A stretch of 22,914 nucleotides of DNA from JBHGBM01 sp041946965 (GCA_041946965.1 JBHGBM010000090.1:1-22914); one strand, 5' to 3'; counted from the stretch's first letter, positions 6,755-15,013 are shown. The notes: generated by a model from the sequence alone, not told the origin. Numbers and translations are program-made.

Positions 6755-8518
6755 ATGAAACACTTTTTCCTATTGCTCCTGCTTCTGGCTCCTGCGTGCT
6801 CCCGCAGACCGCCGACGGTCGAGGAGGCGCGCCGGTTCCTTGACTCCGCCGAACAGCAACTGCTGGCGCTGTCCACCGATTCCGGCCGCGCCGACTGGAT
6901 CAAGTCCACCTACATCACCGAGGACAGCGAGATCATCGCCGCCCGGCTCAACGAGCGCACGATCTCGGCCACGGTCAATCTTGCCAAACAGGCCACCCGC
7001 TTTGACCGCGTGGAACTGCCGCCGGACTTGGCCCGCAAGATGAAGCTGCTGAAGCTCTCTCTCACCCTGGCCACGCCCGCCGACCCGAAAGAGAGCGAGG
7101 AGCTGACACGCATCGTTGCCGGCATGGAAGGCGCCTACGGCAAAGGCAAGTACAAGGGCAAGGATCTGAATGAGCTTTCGCGCATCATGGCCAGCAGCCG
7201 CAATGAGGCGGAGCTGCGCGATGTCTGGACCGGATGGCATTCCATCGCCCCGCCCATGCGGAACGATTACGCCCGCTTCGTCCAGCTTTCCAACAAGGGT
7301 GCGCGCGAGATGGGCTTCGCCGATACGGGCGCGATGTGGCGCTCCAAGTACGACATGGCGCCGGACGCCTTCGCCAGGGAGCTTGACCGTCTGTGGGAGC
7401 AGGTGCGCCCGCTCTACGTTTCGCTGCACGCCTACGTGCGGTCCAAACTGCGCGAGAAGTACGGCAACGCCGTGCCGGCCTCCGGTCCCATCCCCGCGCA
7501 CCTGTTGGGCAACATGTGGGCGCAGGAGTGGGAGAACATCTACCCGCTGGTGGCGCCGCCCAACGCCGACCCGGGCTACGACCTGACCTCCATCCTGAAG
7601 TCGCGCAACACGGACTACAAGCAGATGGTGCGCTACGGCGAAGCGTTCTTCACCTCGCTCGGCTTCGCACCGCTGCCGGACACTTTCTGGAGCCGCTCCA
7701 TGTTCGTGAAGCCGCGGGACCGGGAAGTGGTCTGCCACGCCAGCGCGTGGGATGTGGATGCGGCCGACGATATCCGGCTCAAGATGTGCATCGAGATCAC
7801 CGGCGAGGACTTCAACACCATCCACCATGAACTCGGCCACAACTTCTACCAGCGCGCTTACAACCAGCAGCCGTTCCTGTTCCGCGACAGCGCCAACGAC
7901 GGCTTCCACGAGGCGGTGGGCGACACCATCGCGCTCTCCATCACGCCCGAATACCTGGTGAAGGTCCGCCTGCTCGCTAAAGCCCCCGACACCTCCAAGG
8001 ACACCGGCCTGCTGATGCGCAAGGCGCTCGAAAAGATCGCGTTCCTGCCCTTCGGACTGATGATCGACCAGTGGCGCTGGAAAGTATTTTCGGGCGAGAT
8101 CCCGCCGGAGAAGTACAACGAGACGTGGTGGCAGTTGCGGCTGAAGTACCAGGGCGTGGCGCCGCCCGCCGCGCGCACGGAGCAGGAGTTCGACCCGGGC
8201 GCCAAGTACCACGTGCCGGCCAACGTACCCTACACGCGCTACTTCCTGGCGGACATTTTGCAGTTCCAGTTTCACCGCGCCCTGGCGAAAGCCGCCGGCT
8301 GCGCGGGGCCGCTCAATCGCTGCTCCGTCTACGGCAATGCGGAAGCCGGACGCCGCCTTCGCGACGTGCTCGCCATGGGCATGAGCCGGCCCTGGCCCGA
8401 GGCACTCTACGCCCTTACCGGACAGCGCGAGATGGACGCCACCGCCATCCGCGATTACTTCGCGCCGCTCCAGAAGTGGCTCGACGAGCAGAACCAGGGC
8501 AAGCCCGTGGGCTGGTAG
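6755..8518 (+). CDS. M2 family zinc metallopeptidase (peptidyl-dipeptidase A / ACE-like), probable lipoprotein
   Basis: A 587-aa protein matching bacterial homologues of angiotensin-converting enzyme. The zinc site is intact: HELGH with His358, Glu359 and His362 (in TIHHELGHNFYQRAY), and the third ligand Glu386 in FHEAVGD, 24 residues on as in ACE. The N-terminus MKHFFLLLLLLAPACSRR is a leader with a possible lipobox at Cys16 (APAC, not ideal). The C-terminal part includes VPYTRYFLADILQFQFH and GNAEAGRRLRDVLAMG, also conserved in M2 enzymes. M2 peptidases remove dipeptides from peptide C-termini. Being coupled to a cyanophycinase-like peptidase, it probably works on peptides in the periplasm or at the outer membrane. 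Confidence 0.92.
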   Translation: MKHFFLLLLLLAPACSRRPPTVEEARRFLDSAEQQLLALSTDSGRADWIKSTYITEDSEIIAARLNERTISATVNLAKQATRFDRVELPPDLARKMKLLKLSLTLATPADPKESEELTRIVAGMEGAYGKGKYKGKDLNELSRIMASSRNEAELRDVWTGWHSIAPPMRNDYARFVQLSNKGAREMGFADTGAMWRSKYDMAPDAFARELDRLWEQVRPLYVSLHAYVRSKLREKYGNAVPASGPIPAHLLGNMWAQEWENIYPLVAPPNADPGYDLTSILKSRNTDYKQMVRYGEAFFTSLGFAPLPDTFWSRSMFVKPRDREVVCHASAWDVDAADDIRLKMCIEITGEDFNTIHHELGHNFYQRAYNQQPFLFRDSANDGFHEAVGDTIALSITPEYLVKVRLLAKAPDTSKDTGLLMRKALEKIAFLPFGLMIDQWRWKVFSGEIPPEKYNETWWQLRLKYQGVAPPAARTEQEFDPGAKYHVPANVPYTRYFLADILQFQFHRALAKAAGCAGPLNRCSVYGNAEAGRRLRDVLAMGMSRPWPEALYALTGQREMDATAIRDYFAPLQKWLDEQNQGKPVGW

Positions 8519-8520
8519 TG

Positions 8521-8529
8521 TGCTAGGTT
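8521..8529 (+). promoter_or_regulatory. Weak candidate extended -10 box ahead of the TIM-barrel gene
   Basis: TGCTAGGTT reads as TGn plus TAGGTT, only 6 nt before the ATG at 8536. There is no Shine-Dalgarno. The match is poor (3 of 6 to TATAAT) and is listed because its placement repeats that at several other starts in this window. Confidence 0.2.
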
Positions 8530-8535
8530 ACGCTT

Positions 8536-9363
8536 ATGTCACGCATCACTCTCTCCCGACGCTCGTTTGTGGCATTGGCGGCCGCGGCGCCGCTGGCCGC
8601 GGCCAAGAAACGGCCTCTGGGCCTGGAACTGTATTCGGTCCGCGACGAGCTGAAGCAGGACCCGCAGGGCACCGTGCGGGCCGTCGCCAAGATGGGTTAC
8701 CAGGGCGTGGAATTTTTCTCCCCGTACTACGACTGGACCCCGGCCCAGGCCAAGGACATGCGCAAGCTCATGGACGATCTCGGCATCGTCTGCTACTCCA
8801 CGCACAACAGCCCGAAATCGTTCTCCGAGGAAGGCATCGGCAAGGCTATCGAGCTGAACCAGATCATCGGCAGCAAGTACATCGTGATGGCCAGCGCCGG
8901 CAAGGTACAGGGCCTCGACGGTTGGAAGCGCGTCGCCGAAACCCTCAACCGCGGCGCGGAAAAGATGAAACGCGCCAAGCTGCGCGCCGGCTACCATAAT
9001 CACGCGGGCGAGTTCCACACGGTCGACGGCAAGAAGCCGATCGAAGTCCTCGCGGCCAATACCAGCAAGGACGTCATGCTGCAACTCGACGTGGGCACGT
9101 GCCTCGAAGCCGGTTCCGACCCGGTGGCCTGGATCAAGCGGAATCCCAAGCGCATCCGCTGCGTGCACTGCAAAGACTGGTCGAAGGCCAAGGGCTACAG
9201 GGTCCTGTTCGGCGAGGGCGATGCGCCGTGGAAGGAAATCTTCGCCGCGGCCGAGAAGACCGGCGGCGTGGAGTTCTATCTCATCGAACAGGAGGGCAGT
9301 GATTATCCGCCGATGGACACCGCGCGGCGCTGCCTGGAGAACTTCCGCAAGCTGCATGCGTGA
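8536..9363 (+). CDS. Tat-exported sugar phosphate isomerase/epimerase-like TIM-barrel protein
   Basis: A 275-aa protein of the xylose-isomerase-like TIM-barrel superfamily (AP_endonuc_2 type). The leader carries a twin-arginine motif (LSRRSFVAL, 6-14) followed by an Ala-rich h-region, so it is probably exported folded. Motifs: LGLELYSVRDEL (28-39), GYQGVEFF, the metal-site-like GYHNHAGEF, QLDVGTCLEAG, CVHCKDW and LIEQEG. Family members isomerise or epimerise sugars and polyols, often with a divalent metal; periplasmic Tat versions are common next to oxidoreductases and DUF1080 proteins in acidobacteria and planctomycetes. The substrate cannot be told from sequence. It is followed after 12 nt by the sulfatase gene, probably in one transcript. 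Confidence 0.85.
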   Translation: MSRITLSRRSFVALAAAAPLAAAKKRPLGLELYSVRDELKQDPQGTVRAVAKMGYQGVEFFSPYYDWTPAQAKDMRKLMDDLGIVCYSTHNSPKSFSEEGIGKAIELNQIIGSKYIVMASAGKVQGLDGWKRVAETLNRGAEKMKRAKLRAGYHNHAGEFHTVDGKKPIEVLAANTSKDVMLQLDVGTCLEAGSDPVAWIKRNPKRIRCVHCKDWSKAKGYRVLFGEGDAPWKEIFAAAEKTGGVEFYLIEQEGSDYPPMDTARRCLENFRKLHA

Positions 9364-9375
9364 TGGAGGGCTGAC

Positions 9376-11124
9376 ATGGACCGCAGGCAATTTCTGAATC
9401 GCGGCGCGGCGCTCGCGGCGGCATGGCCGCGGGCCGCCGCCGGCGCGGCCGCACGCCCGAACGTGCTGGTCATCCTCACCGACGACCAAGGGTACGGCGA
9501 CTTTTCCTGCCACGGGAATCCCGTGCTGAAGACCCCCAACATGGACCGGCTGCACAGCCAGAGCGTCCGCTTCACGGATTTCCACTCGGCGCCGATGTGC
9601 ACGCCCACACGCGGCCAGCTTATGAGCGGGCTCGACGCGCTGCACAACCGCGCCACCTCCGTGACTGCGGGCCGCGCCGTGCTGCGCCGCGACGTTCCCA
9701 CCATGGCCGACGTGTTCGGCCAGAGCGGCTACGCCACCGGCGTGTTCGGCAAATGGCACCTGGGCGACAACTATCCTTATCGCCCCATGGACCGCGGTTT
9801 CCAGGAAGCCAAGTACTTCAAGGGCTTCGGCATGTCGTCGGTGCCGGAGTTCGATAACGACTACATGAACGGCCGGTATCTGGACCGCGGCGTGCGCAGG
9901 AATTTCAAAGGCTACTGCACGGACTTCTGGTTTGGCGAGGCCATGAACTGGATGGGGCAGCAGCAGAAAAAGGGCCAGCCGTTCTTCTGCTACCTGCCCA
10001 CCAACACCCCCCACGGACCCGCCTGGGTGGCCGAGGAGTGGCAGGCGCCGTACAAGAGGAACAAGCTGCCGGCGGCGTTTTTCGGCATGATCGCCAACCT
10101 CGACTGGAACCTCGGCAAGATGGAGCAGTTCCTCGCCTCCACGGGACTGCGCGAGAACACCATCGTCGTTTTCATGACCGATAACGGCGGTACCGGCGGC
10201 GTCAACGTCTTCAACGCCGGACTGCGCGCGCGCAAGACCCAGATTTACGACGGCGGGCACCGCGTGCCGTGCTTCGTGCGCTGGCCGGGCGGCGGGCTGC
10301 GCGCTCCCGGCGACATCGCCGTGCCGGCCCAGATGCAGGACATCCTCCCCACTTTGATCGACCTGTGCGGGCTGAAGAAGCCCGCGACGAAGTTCGACGG
10401 CGCGAGCCTCGCGGGTCTGTTGAAGGGCGCCTCGCAGACTATCGCCGATCGCATGCTGGTGGTCCAGTACGGGCAGATCCTGAAAAAGTGGGATTCCTGC
10501 GTGATCTGGGGCAAGTGGCGGCTGGTGAACGGCGGCGAACTGTACGATATTCACGCCGACCGCGCGCAGGAAAAGGACATCGCCGCGCAGAATCCCGGCG
10601 TGGTGAAGCGCATGCGCGACCACTACGAGAAGTGGTGGGCGGGCGTCGAACCGGACTTGCGCGACTTCCAGCCCATCAGCATCGGGGCGCCGCAGGAGAA
10701 CCCGGTCTCGCTCACCAGTTCCGATTGGGAAGAGGTGTACGCGGACAACCTGCGGACGCTTTCGGCCGCGGAAGGCGGGCCGCGCGGCGGGCCGTGGAAC
10801 GTCTTCGTCGAGCGCGACGGCGCCTACGAGATCGCGCTTTCCCGCTGGCCGGCCGAAGCGAGGCTGCCGCTCAACGCGGGCCGCCCCGTACAGAAGCTGA
10901 CTTTCGGCGAACTGCCCGAGGGTGTCGCCGTGCCTATCGCGGGCGCGAAGCTCACCGTCGCCGGGCAGGAGTTGTCCGTGAAGACCGAACCCGCGGACAC
11001 GGCGGCGAAGTTCCGGGTAACACTGAAAGGCCGCACGCGCACCAAACTCCACGGCTGGTTCCAAAACCCCAGGGGCGAGGACGTGTGCGGGGTCTATTAC
11101 GCGACGGTAACGCGGCTGAGTTGA
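9376..11124 (+). CDS. Tat-exported type I sulfatase (arylsulfatase family)
   Basis: A 582-aa alkaline-phosphatase-fold sulfatase. The leader begins MDRRQFLNRGAALAAAW with a twin-arginine motif. The core starts at PNVLVILTDDQGYGD (28-42; Asp36 and Asp37 likely bind calcium). The formylglycine signature is CTPTRG with Cys75, the Cys-type site matured by a formylglycine-generating enzyme that is not in this window. GKWHLG and FMTDNGG are also family motifs. The last ~130 residues look like a beta-rich accessory domain. A good Shine-Dalgarno (GGAGG, 9365-9369) lies 6 nt before the ATG. It likely desulfates an extracellular sulfated glycan or ester. The partner isomerase-like gene upstream suggests sugar catabolism. 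Confidence 0.92.
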   Translation: MDRRQFLNRGAALAAAWPRAAAGAAARPNVLVILTDDQGYGDFSCHGNPVLKTPNMDRLHSQSVRFTDFHSAPMCTPTRGQLMSGLDALHNRATSVTAGRAVLRRDVPTMADVFGQSGYATGVFGKWHLGDNYPYRPMDRGFQEAKYFKGFGMSSVPEFDNDYMNGRYLDRGVRRNFKGYCTDFWFGEAMNWMGQQQKKGQPFFCYLPTNTPHGPAWVAEEWQAPYKRNKLPAAFFGMIANLDWNLGKMEQFLASTGLRENTIVVFMTDNGGTGGVNVFNAGLRARKTQIYDGGHRVPCFVRWPGGGLRAPGDIAVPAQMQDILPTLIDLCGLKKPATKFDGASLAGLLKGASQTIADRMLVVQYGQILKKWDSCVIWGKWRLVNGGELYDIHADRAQEKDIAAQNPGVVKRMRDHYEKWWAGVEPDLRDFQPISIGAPQENPVSLTSSDWEEVYADNLRTLSAAEGGPRGGPWNVFVERDGAYEIALSRWPAEARLPLNAGRPVQKLTFGELPEGVAVPIAGAKLTVAGQELSVKTEPADTAAKFRVTLKGRTRTKLHGWFQNPRGEDVCGVYYATVTRLS

Positions 11125-11189
11125 TTTCACCCGCCGCGTGCCTGAGGGAGTCTTCTGAGCTATTCCGTCAAGAGTTTTGTTAAGAAAGT

Positions 11190-11876
11190 TTAGAGAAGCC
11201 CGCGACGGGCTTCCACCCGGTCCGGGTGGGATCGGCCAGCGGGGCCAAAGCCGGCAAGCAGGGCGATTTGCCGACGCTTCTCCGAACGGCAGTTGTGCGG
11301 GTGGAAGAACCGGCGCAGCGTACCGGGATGATGCCCTTGGAGGTCCTCCACCGTAGGCCATCGTTGCAGCAGGTCCAACACCAGCGGGGACGCGACATCC
11401 TCAAACCACTCCAACACCTGCGGATAATAGAGCTTCAAACGGGCCGTCAGGCGGTTCTCTTGCCGGGTTCGCTCATTCACCAGCGCTCGCCGTTCCTGCA
11501 CCAGAGACGGCAGCGTGCGGGTCTGGGTGGTGTCCGGATCCAAGCGGCGCAAGCGTTCCCGGTGGCGCCGCAAAATCTCCATCAGCAGATCCGCATCCAC
11601 CGGATGGTCTTTGGCCCCGGAGGGATAAGAGGCTTCCCGGTAACGGGCGCTGGTGGGCGGGTGCACCGGGTGCAAAACCAACTGCGCATACTTCATCAAC
11701 AGGAACACCAGGGATCCATGGGCCTGCTCCAGGCAGACCGCGATGGGACGGTTGGCAAAACGCCGCGACAACTCGACGGCCCATGCCTCCACCGTTTGGT
11801 CGCCCCAATCCAGGGCAACGAAAGCCGCCCAATCCGGCTCCGCAAGGGCAGGCGGCGGGGGCGGCAAAGCTATCAT
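11190..11876 (-). pseudogene. Degraded IS110-family transposase remnant
   Basis: A 228-codon frame with clear similarity to the N-terminal DEDD (RuvC-like) half of IS110-type transposases: FVALDWGDQ (Asp23), IAVCLEQAHGSLVFLLMKYA (Glu50), the VHPPTSARYR motif and SGAKDHPVDA (Asp90, Asp94), then a long helical stretch to FFHPHNCRSE at residue 199. The spacing Asp23-Glu50 is about 30 residues shorter than I expect, implying an internal deletion near 11795. After residue 199 (about 11280) similarity stops and the whole C-terminal Transposase_20 half, with the catalytic Ser, is missing. It cannot be an active element. No terminal repeats were seen, as is usual for IS110. Confidence 0.8.
11194..11229. 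repeat. Two adjacent perfect palindromes at the edge of the IS110 remnant
   Basis: GAAGCCCG (11194-11201) pairs with CGGGCTTC (11205-11212) over a 3-nt loop, and CCACCCGG (11212-11219) pairs with CCGGGTGG (11222-11229) over a 2-nt loop. The two hairpins share base 11212. They sit 69 nt after the sulfatase stop, and on the - strand the first is followed by a weakly T-rich stretch, so they might act as a bidirectional terminator between the sulfatase gene and the remnant. A dispersed REP-like unit is the alternative. Confidence 0.55.
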
Positions 11877-11988
11877 CTACCCAACCGAATCACCCGTGGC
11901 GAGTGGTCCCCAATTTTCACCGATCTATGATTTGGTTTCTATTCCTCCGGAAGTACTATAAGCGGTGGCCGCGGCATAGAGGGCGCGA

Positions 11989-12780
11989 TCAGAACGTCAC
12001 GATCTCCACCGGTGCGCCGGGCTCGCAGCCGATGACGCGCGCGGCCGAATCCTGGTTCACGGAGATTTCCAGGTAGCCGCTGCTGCCTTCTATCAAAAAC
12101 AGGTCTCCCGGCGGGCACTCGCCGTAAGTCTGCGCCAGGCGCGTCACCTGGTGCGGGCCCAGCGTGAGCAGCCACGGCCGCGAACTCATGCCCGGCACCG
12201 TATCCGGACGGAAATTCGTGATCACGTTGCCGAAGTGGTCGATCTTGAGCACGGCGCCGGTCCAGATGCGCTTGCCCGTCTGCACGGGGCGCTCGAAGTT
12301 CAACCGGAGATAGTCCTTGATGAGCTTGCCCATGCGGGCGGGCGGCACGCCCGCCGCCAGGTGCGCCGCCACCGGGGCGAACACGTCGCGGCCGTGGAAG
12401 GTCCGGCTCACCGGGTCGCGGAAGTAGCGCGAGGCGGTGATGGCGCGCACCTTGTGGCGCGGCTCGCGCGACCAGATCATGGTGAGCACGCCGTTGTCGG
12501 GCGCGATGAAAACCTGGCCGGCGGCCTGGGCGAGGATGGGCCTTCGCGCGGTGCCCACCCCTGGGTCCACCACCACCAGGTGCACGGTGCCTTTCGGAAA
12601 ACAGCCGTACGCCTGCGCGAGCAGGAAGGCCGCCTCGGGAATGCCGTAGGCGGCCACCTGGTGGCTGAGGTCCACCAGCGTGGCGTTCGGACAGATGCCG
12701 AGAATCACACCTTTCATGGCGCCCACGTAGTGGTCGGAGAGTCCGAAGTCGGTGGTGAGAGTAATCAGCGGACGAGCCAT
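11989..12780 (-). CDS. SAM hydroxide adenosyltransferase (SAM hydrolase, DUF62 / fluorinase-fold)
   Basis: A 263-aa protein of the DUF62 family, which hydrolyses S-adenosylmethionine to adenosine and methionine using activated water; fluorinase and chlorinase are specialised relatives. Motifs: ITLTTDFGLSDHYVGAMKG (6-24), VDLSH (36-40), VVVDPGVGTARR (69-80) and FHGRDVFAPVAAHLA (128-142). The Asp-Arg-His set used for water activation is present (Asp72, Arg79 and His129), which favours the hydrolase over a halogenase. The C-terminal beta domain holds DHFGNVITNF and LEISVNQDSAA. The physiological role is not settled in any organism I know of. It is divergent from the cysteine desulfurase gene, with 17 nt between the two starts. 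Confidence 0.9.
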   Translation of the reverse strand: MARPLITLTTDFGLSDHYVGAMKGVILGICPNATLVDLSHQVAAYGIPEAAFLLAQAYGCFPKGTVHLVVVDPGVGTARRPILAQAAGQVFIAPDNGVLTMIWSREPRHKVRAITASRYFRDPVSRTFHGRDVFAPVAAHLAAGVPPARMGKLIKDYLRLNFERPVQTGKRIWTGAVLKIDHFGNVITNFRPDTVPGMSSRPWLLTLGPHQVTRLAQTYGECPPGDLFLIEGSSGYLEISVNQDSAARVIGCEPGAPVEIVTF

Positions 12781-12783
12781 TGT

Positions 12784-12796
12784 TAGAATGAGTATA
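12784..12796. promoter_or_regulatory. Overlapping divergent -10-like boxes between DUF62 and cysteine desulfurase genes
   Basis: The 17-nt gap holds TAGAAT (12784-12789) on the + strand, 8 nt before the GTG at 12798, and TATACT on the - strand (12791-12796), 10 nt before the ATG at 12780. Neither gene has a Shine-Dalgarno in the gap. If these are used, both transcripts start within a few nt of the start codon and the two promoters would compete. No good -35 elements are seen inside the flanking genes. Confidence 0.4.
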
Positions 12797-12797
12797 A

Positions 12798-13922
12798 GTG
12801 CAGAGGTTTTACTTCGACCACAACGCCACCAGCCCCTTGTTGCCCGAGGTGCTGGAGTCGCTTGCGGCGTCGCTCGCTCAAGTGTATGGTAACGCCTCCA
12901 GCGTGCACTCCTTCGGACGGGACGCCAAGGCGCAACTGGAGCGTGCGCGGCGGCTGGTGGCGGAACGCGCCGGATGCGACCCGCGCGAGATCGTATTCAC
13001 CTCCGGCGGCACCGAGGCCGATAACCTGGCGCTGCTCGGCGCGGGGCGCGGAGCGGCCCACGTCATCACCGGCTCGATAGAGCATACCGCCGTGCTGAGC
13101 GCCTGCGCGGCGCTCGAACGCGAGGGCGTGCGGGTGACCTATGTGCAGCCGGACGGCCGCGGCGTGGTGGACCCCGATGCCGTGCGGCGCGCCTTGCGTC
13201 CGGACACCGCCCTGGTTTCGGTGATGCACGCCAACAACGAGCTTGGCACGCTTCAGCCGGTGGAGGAGATCGCGCGGATCGCGCGCGAGGCCGGGGCGCT
13301 GTTCCACTGCGACGGGGTGCAGGCGTTCGCCAAGGTCCCTCTGAACCTCACGGACTCCGGAATCGGCCTGTACGCGATGAGCGCCCACAAGATCGGCGGG
13401 CCGAAGGGCATCGGCGCGCTCTACGTGCGCAAGGGCGCCCGGCTCAGCCCGGTGCTGTTCGGCGGCCATCACGAGCGCGACCGGCGGCCCGGAACCGAGA
13501 ACGTGCCGGGCGCGGTGGGTTTCGGCGTGGCGGCCCAGGCGTTCGCCGGCGATTGCGCCGGGCTGCGCGACCGGCTGGAGCGCGCCGTGCTGGAGCGCGT
13601 TCCCGGTGCGTACATCAACGGCGCGGGCGCCCCGCGGCTACCCAATACCAGCAACATGCGGTTCGATGGCGCCGACGGCGAAGCCCTGGTGATCGCGCTC
13701 GATCTGCGCGGCTTCGCCGTCTCGAGCGGCTCGGCCTGTTCGAGCGGCGCGCTCGAGCCCTCGCACGTGTTGACCGCCATCGGCCTGAAGCCCGAGCAGG
13801 CGCGCGGCAGCATTCGTATTTCACTGGGGCCGGGGAACACCGCGGAGCAGGTGGACGCGCTGGCGGAGGCCATCGCCGAATCCGTCGCCCACCTGCGCGC
13901 GATTTCGGCGGGCATCCGGTGA
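12798..13922 (+). CDS. Cysteine desulfurase (NifS/IscS family)
   Basis: A 374-aa PLP enzyme that takes sulfur from cysteine as an enzyme-bound persulfide. Motifs: YFDHNATSPL (5-14), YGNASSVHSFGRDA (30-43), FTSGGTEADNLAL (67-79), GSIEHTAVL (92-100), MHANNELGTLQP, HCDGVQAF (170-177), SAHKIGGPKG with PLP-Lys198, RRPGTENVPG and SSGSACSSGALEPSHVL with the persulfide Cys314. Length fits the family. The start is GTG at 12798; no in-frame ATG lies nearby upstream. Its stop overlaps the start of mnmA (GTGA), so it is very likely the dedicated sulfur donor for tRNA thiolation rather than general iron-sulfur assembly, as no iscU-like scaffold follows. Confidence 0.92.
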   Translation: MQRFYFDHNATSPLLPEVLESLAASLAQVYGNASSVHSFGRDAKAQLERARRLVAERAGCDPREIVFTSGGTEADNLALLGAGRGAAHVITGSIEHTAVLSACAALEREGVRVTYVQPDGRGVVDPDAVRRALRPDTALVSVMHANNELGTLQPVEEIARIAREAGALFHCDGVQAFAKVPLNLTDSGIGLYAMSAHKIGGPKGIGALYVRKGARLSPVLFGGHHERDRRPGTENVPGAVGFGVAAQAFAGDCAGLRDRLERAVLERVPGAYINGAGAPRLPNTSNMRFDGADGEALVIALDLRGFAVSSGSACSSGALEPSHVLTAIGLKPEQARGSIRISLGPGNTAEQVDALAEAIAESVAHLRAISAGIR

Positions 13923-15013
13923 CGGTCGCGGTCGCCATGAGCGGCGGCGTGGACAGCTCCACGGTCGCCGCGCTGCTCGAACGCCGCGGCGAGCGCGTCA
14001 TCGGGCTCACCATGCAGCTCTGGAACCAGCGGCGGCTGCCGGAACTCGGGCACACCGCGGGCGGGCGCTGCTGCTCGCTCGACGACGTGTATGACGCGCG
14101 CCGCGTGGCCGAACAACTCGGCATCCCGTTCTACGTGGTCAACTACGAGCGCCAGTTCGAGGAGCGCGTGGTGGAGCCGTTCGTCGCCGAGTACCTGGCG
14201 GGGCGCACCCCCATCCCGTGTACGCTGTGCAACAACTTCCTGAAGTTCGGCGAGTTCTTCAAGATGGCCGATGCCGCCGGCGCCGCGCGCATCGCCACCG
14301 GCCACTACGCGCGCATCGCGCAAAACAGTGAAACCGGCCGCTGGGAGCTGCGGCGCGCGGCGGACCCGGACAAGGACCAGACCTATTTTCTGTTCGGACT
14401 CACCCAGGCGCAACTGGCGCGCAGCCTCTTCCCGCTGGGCGGCATGACCAAGCCCGAGGTGCGGGCGCTGGCGCGGGAGCTGGGACTGGCGGTGGCGGAA
14501 AAAGACGAGAGTTTCGAGATCTGTTTTGTCCCGAACAACGACTACGCCGCGTTCCTCGGCGCCTATCTGCGGGAGCAGGGGCGCCCGGCGCCGGACGACC
14601 GCGGCCCCATCGTGAACCGCGCGGGCGAGCGGCTCGGCGAGCACGCGGGCGTCCACCGCTACACCATCGGGCAGCGCCGCGGCCTGGGCCTCGCCGCCGG
14701 CGAGCCGTTGTACGTGATTGCGACGGATCCCGCCACGCGCCGCGTCGTGGTGGGCGGCGGGGATGAACTGCTCCGCGCGTCGCTCGCCGCGCGCGGCGTG
14801 AACTGGATTTCGATACCCGCTCTCGATGCGCCCGCCCGCGCCGAAGTGAAGATCCGCCACGGACACGAAGCCGCCTCTGCCACGCTCCTGCCCACGGACC
14901 AGGCGGACCGCGTCGAGGTCCGCTTTGACCAGCCCCAGCGCGCCGTGACCCCGGGACAGGCCGCGGTCTTCTACCGCGGCGGCCTGGTGCTTGGCGGCGG
15001 CTGGATCGAGTAA
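13919..15013 (+). CDS. mnmA: tRNA-specific 2-thiouridylase MnmA
   Basis: A 364-aa enzyme that forms 2-thiouridine at wobble position 34 of Lys, Glu and Gln tRNAs. It has the ATP PP-loop AMSGGVDSS (6-14), MQLWN (32-36), the first catalytic-cysteine motif PCTLCNNFLKF (Cys101 and Cys104), ATGHYAR (126-132), DKDQTYFLFGL (151-161), a second catalytic Cys202 in ESFEICFVPNNDYAAFL, and YTIGQRRGLGL. The frame is open far upstream inside the desulfurase gene; GTG at 13919, overlapping the desulfurase stop, places the PP-loop at the usual distance from the N-terminus. The stop TAA is followed in frame by a second TAA, within a 9-bp tandem duplication. Confidence 0.93.
   Translation: MTVAVAMSGGVDSSTVAALLERRGERVIGLTMQLWNQRRLPELGHTAGGRCCSLDDVYDARRVAEQLGIPFYVVNYERQFEERVVEPFVAEYLAGRTPIPCTLCNNFLKFGEFFKMADAAGAARIATGHYARIAQNSETGRWELRRAADPDKDQTYFLFGLTQAQLARSLFPLGGMTKPEVRALARELGLAVAEKDESFEICFVPNNDYAAFLGAYLREQGRPAPDDRGPIVNRAGERLGEHAGVHRYTIGQRRGLGLAAGEPLYVIATDPATRRVVVGGGDELLRASLAARGVNWISIPALDAPARAEVKIRHGHEAASATLLPTDQADRVEVRFDQPQRAVTPGQAAVFYRGGLVLGGGWIE

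Noticed and set aside
8539..11361. 940-codon open frame on the - strand
   Set aside because: It lies opposite the isomerase-like and sulfatase genes, whose motifs are unambiguous; the translation is His/Arg/Ala rich with no recognisable motif.
11226..11930. + strand frame of 234 codons over the IS remnant
   Set aside because: Antisense to the recognisable DEDD transposase motifs; no homology seen in its translation.
11895..11945. TGGTCCCCAATTTTCACCGATC as a possible end of an IS21-like element
   Set aside because: Only a loose resemblance to such ends, with no matching inverted copy or transposase gene in the window.
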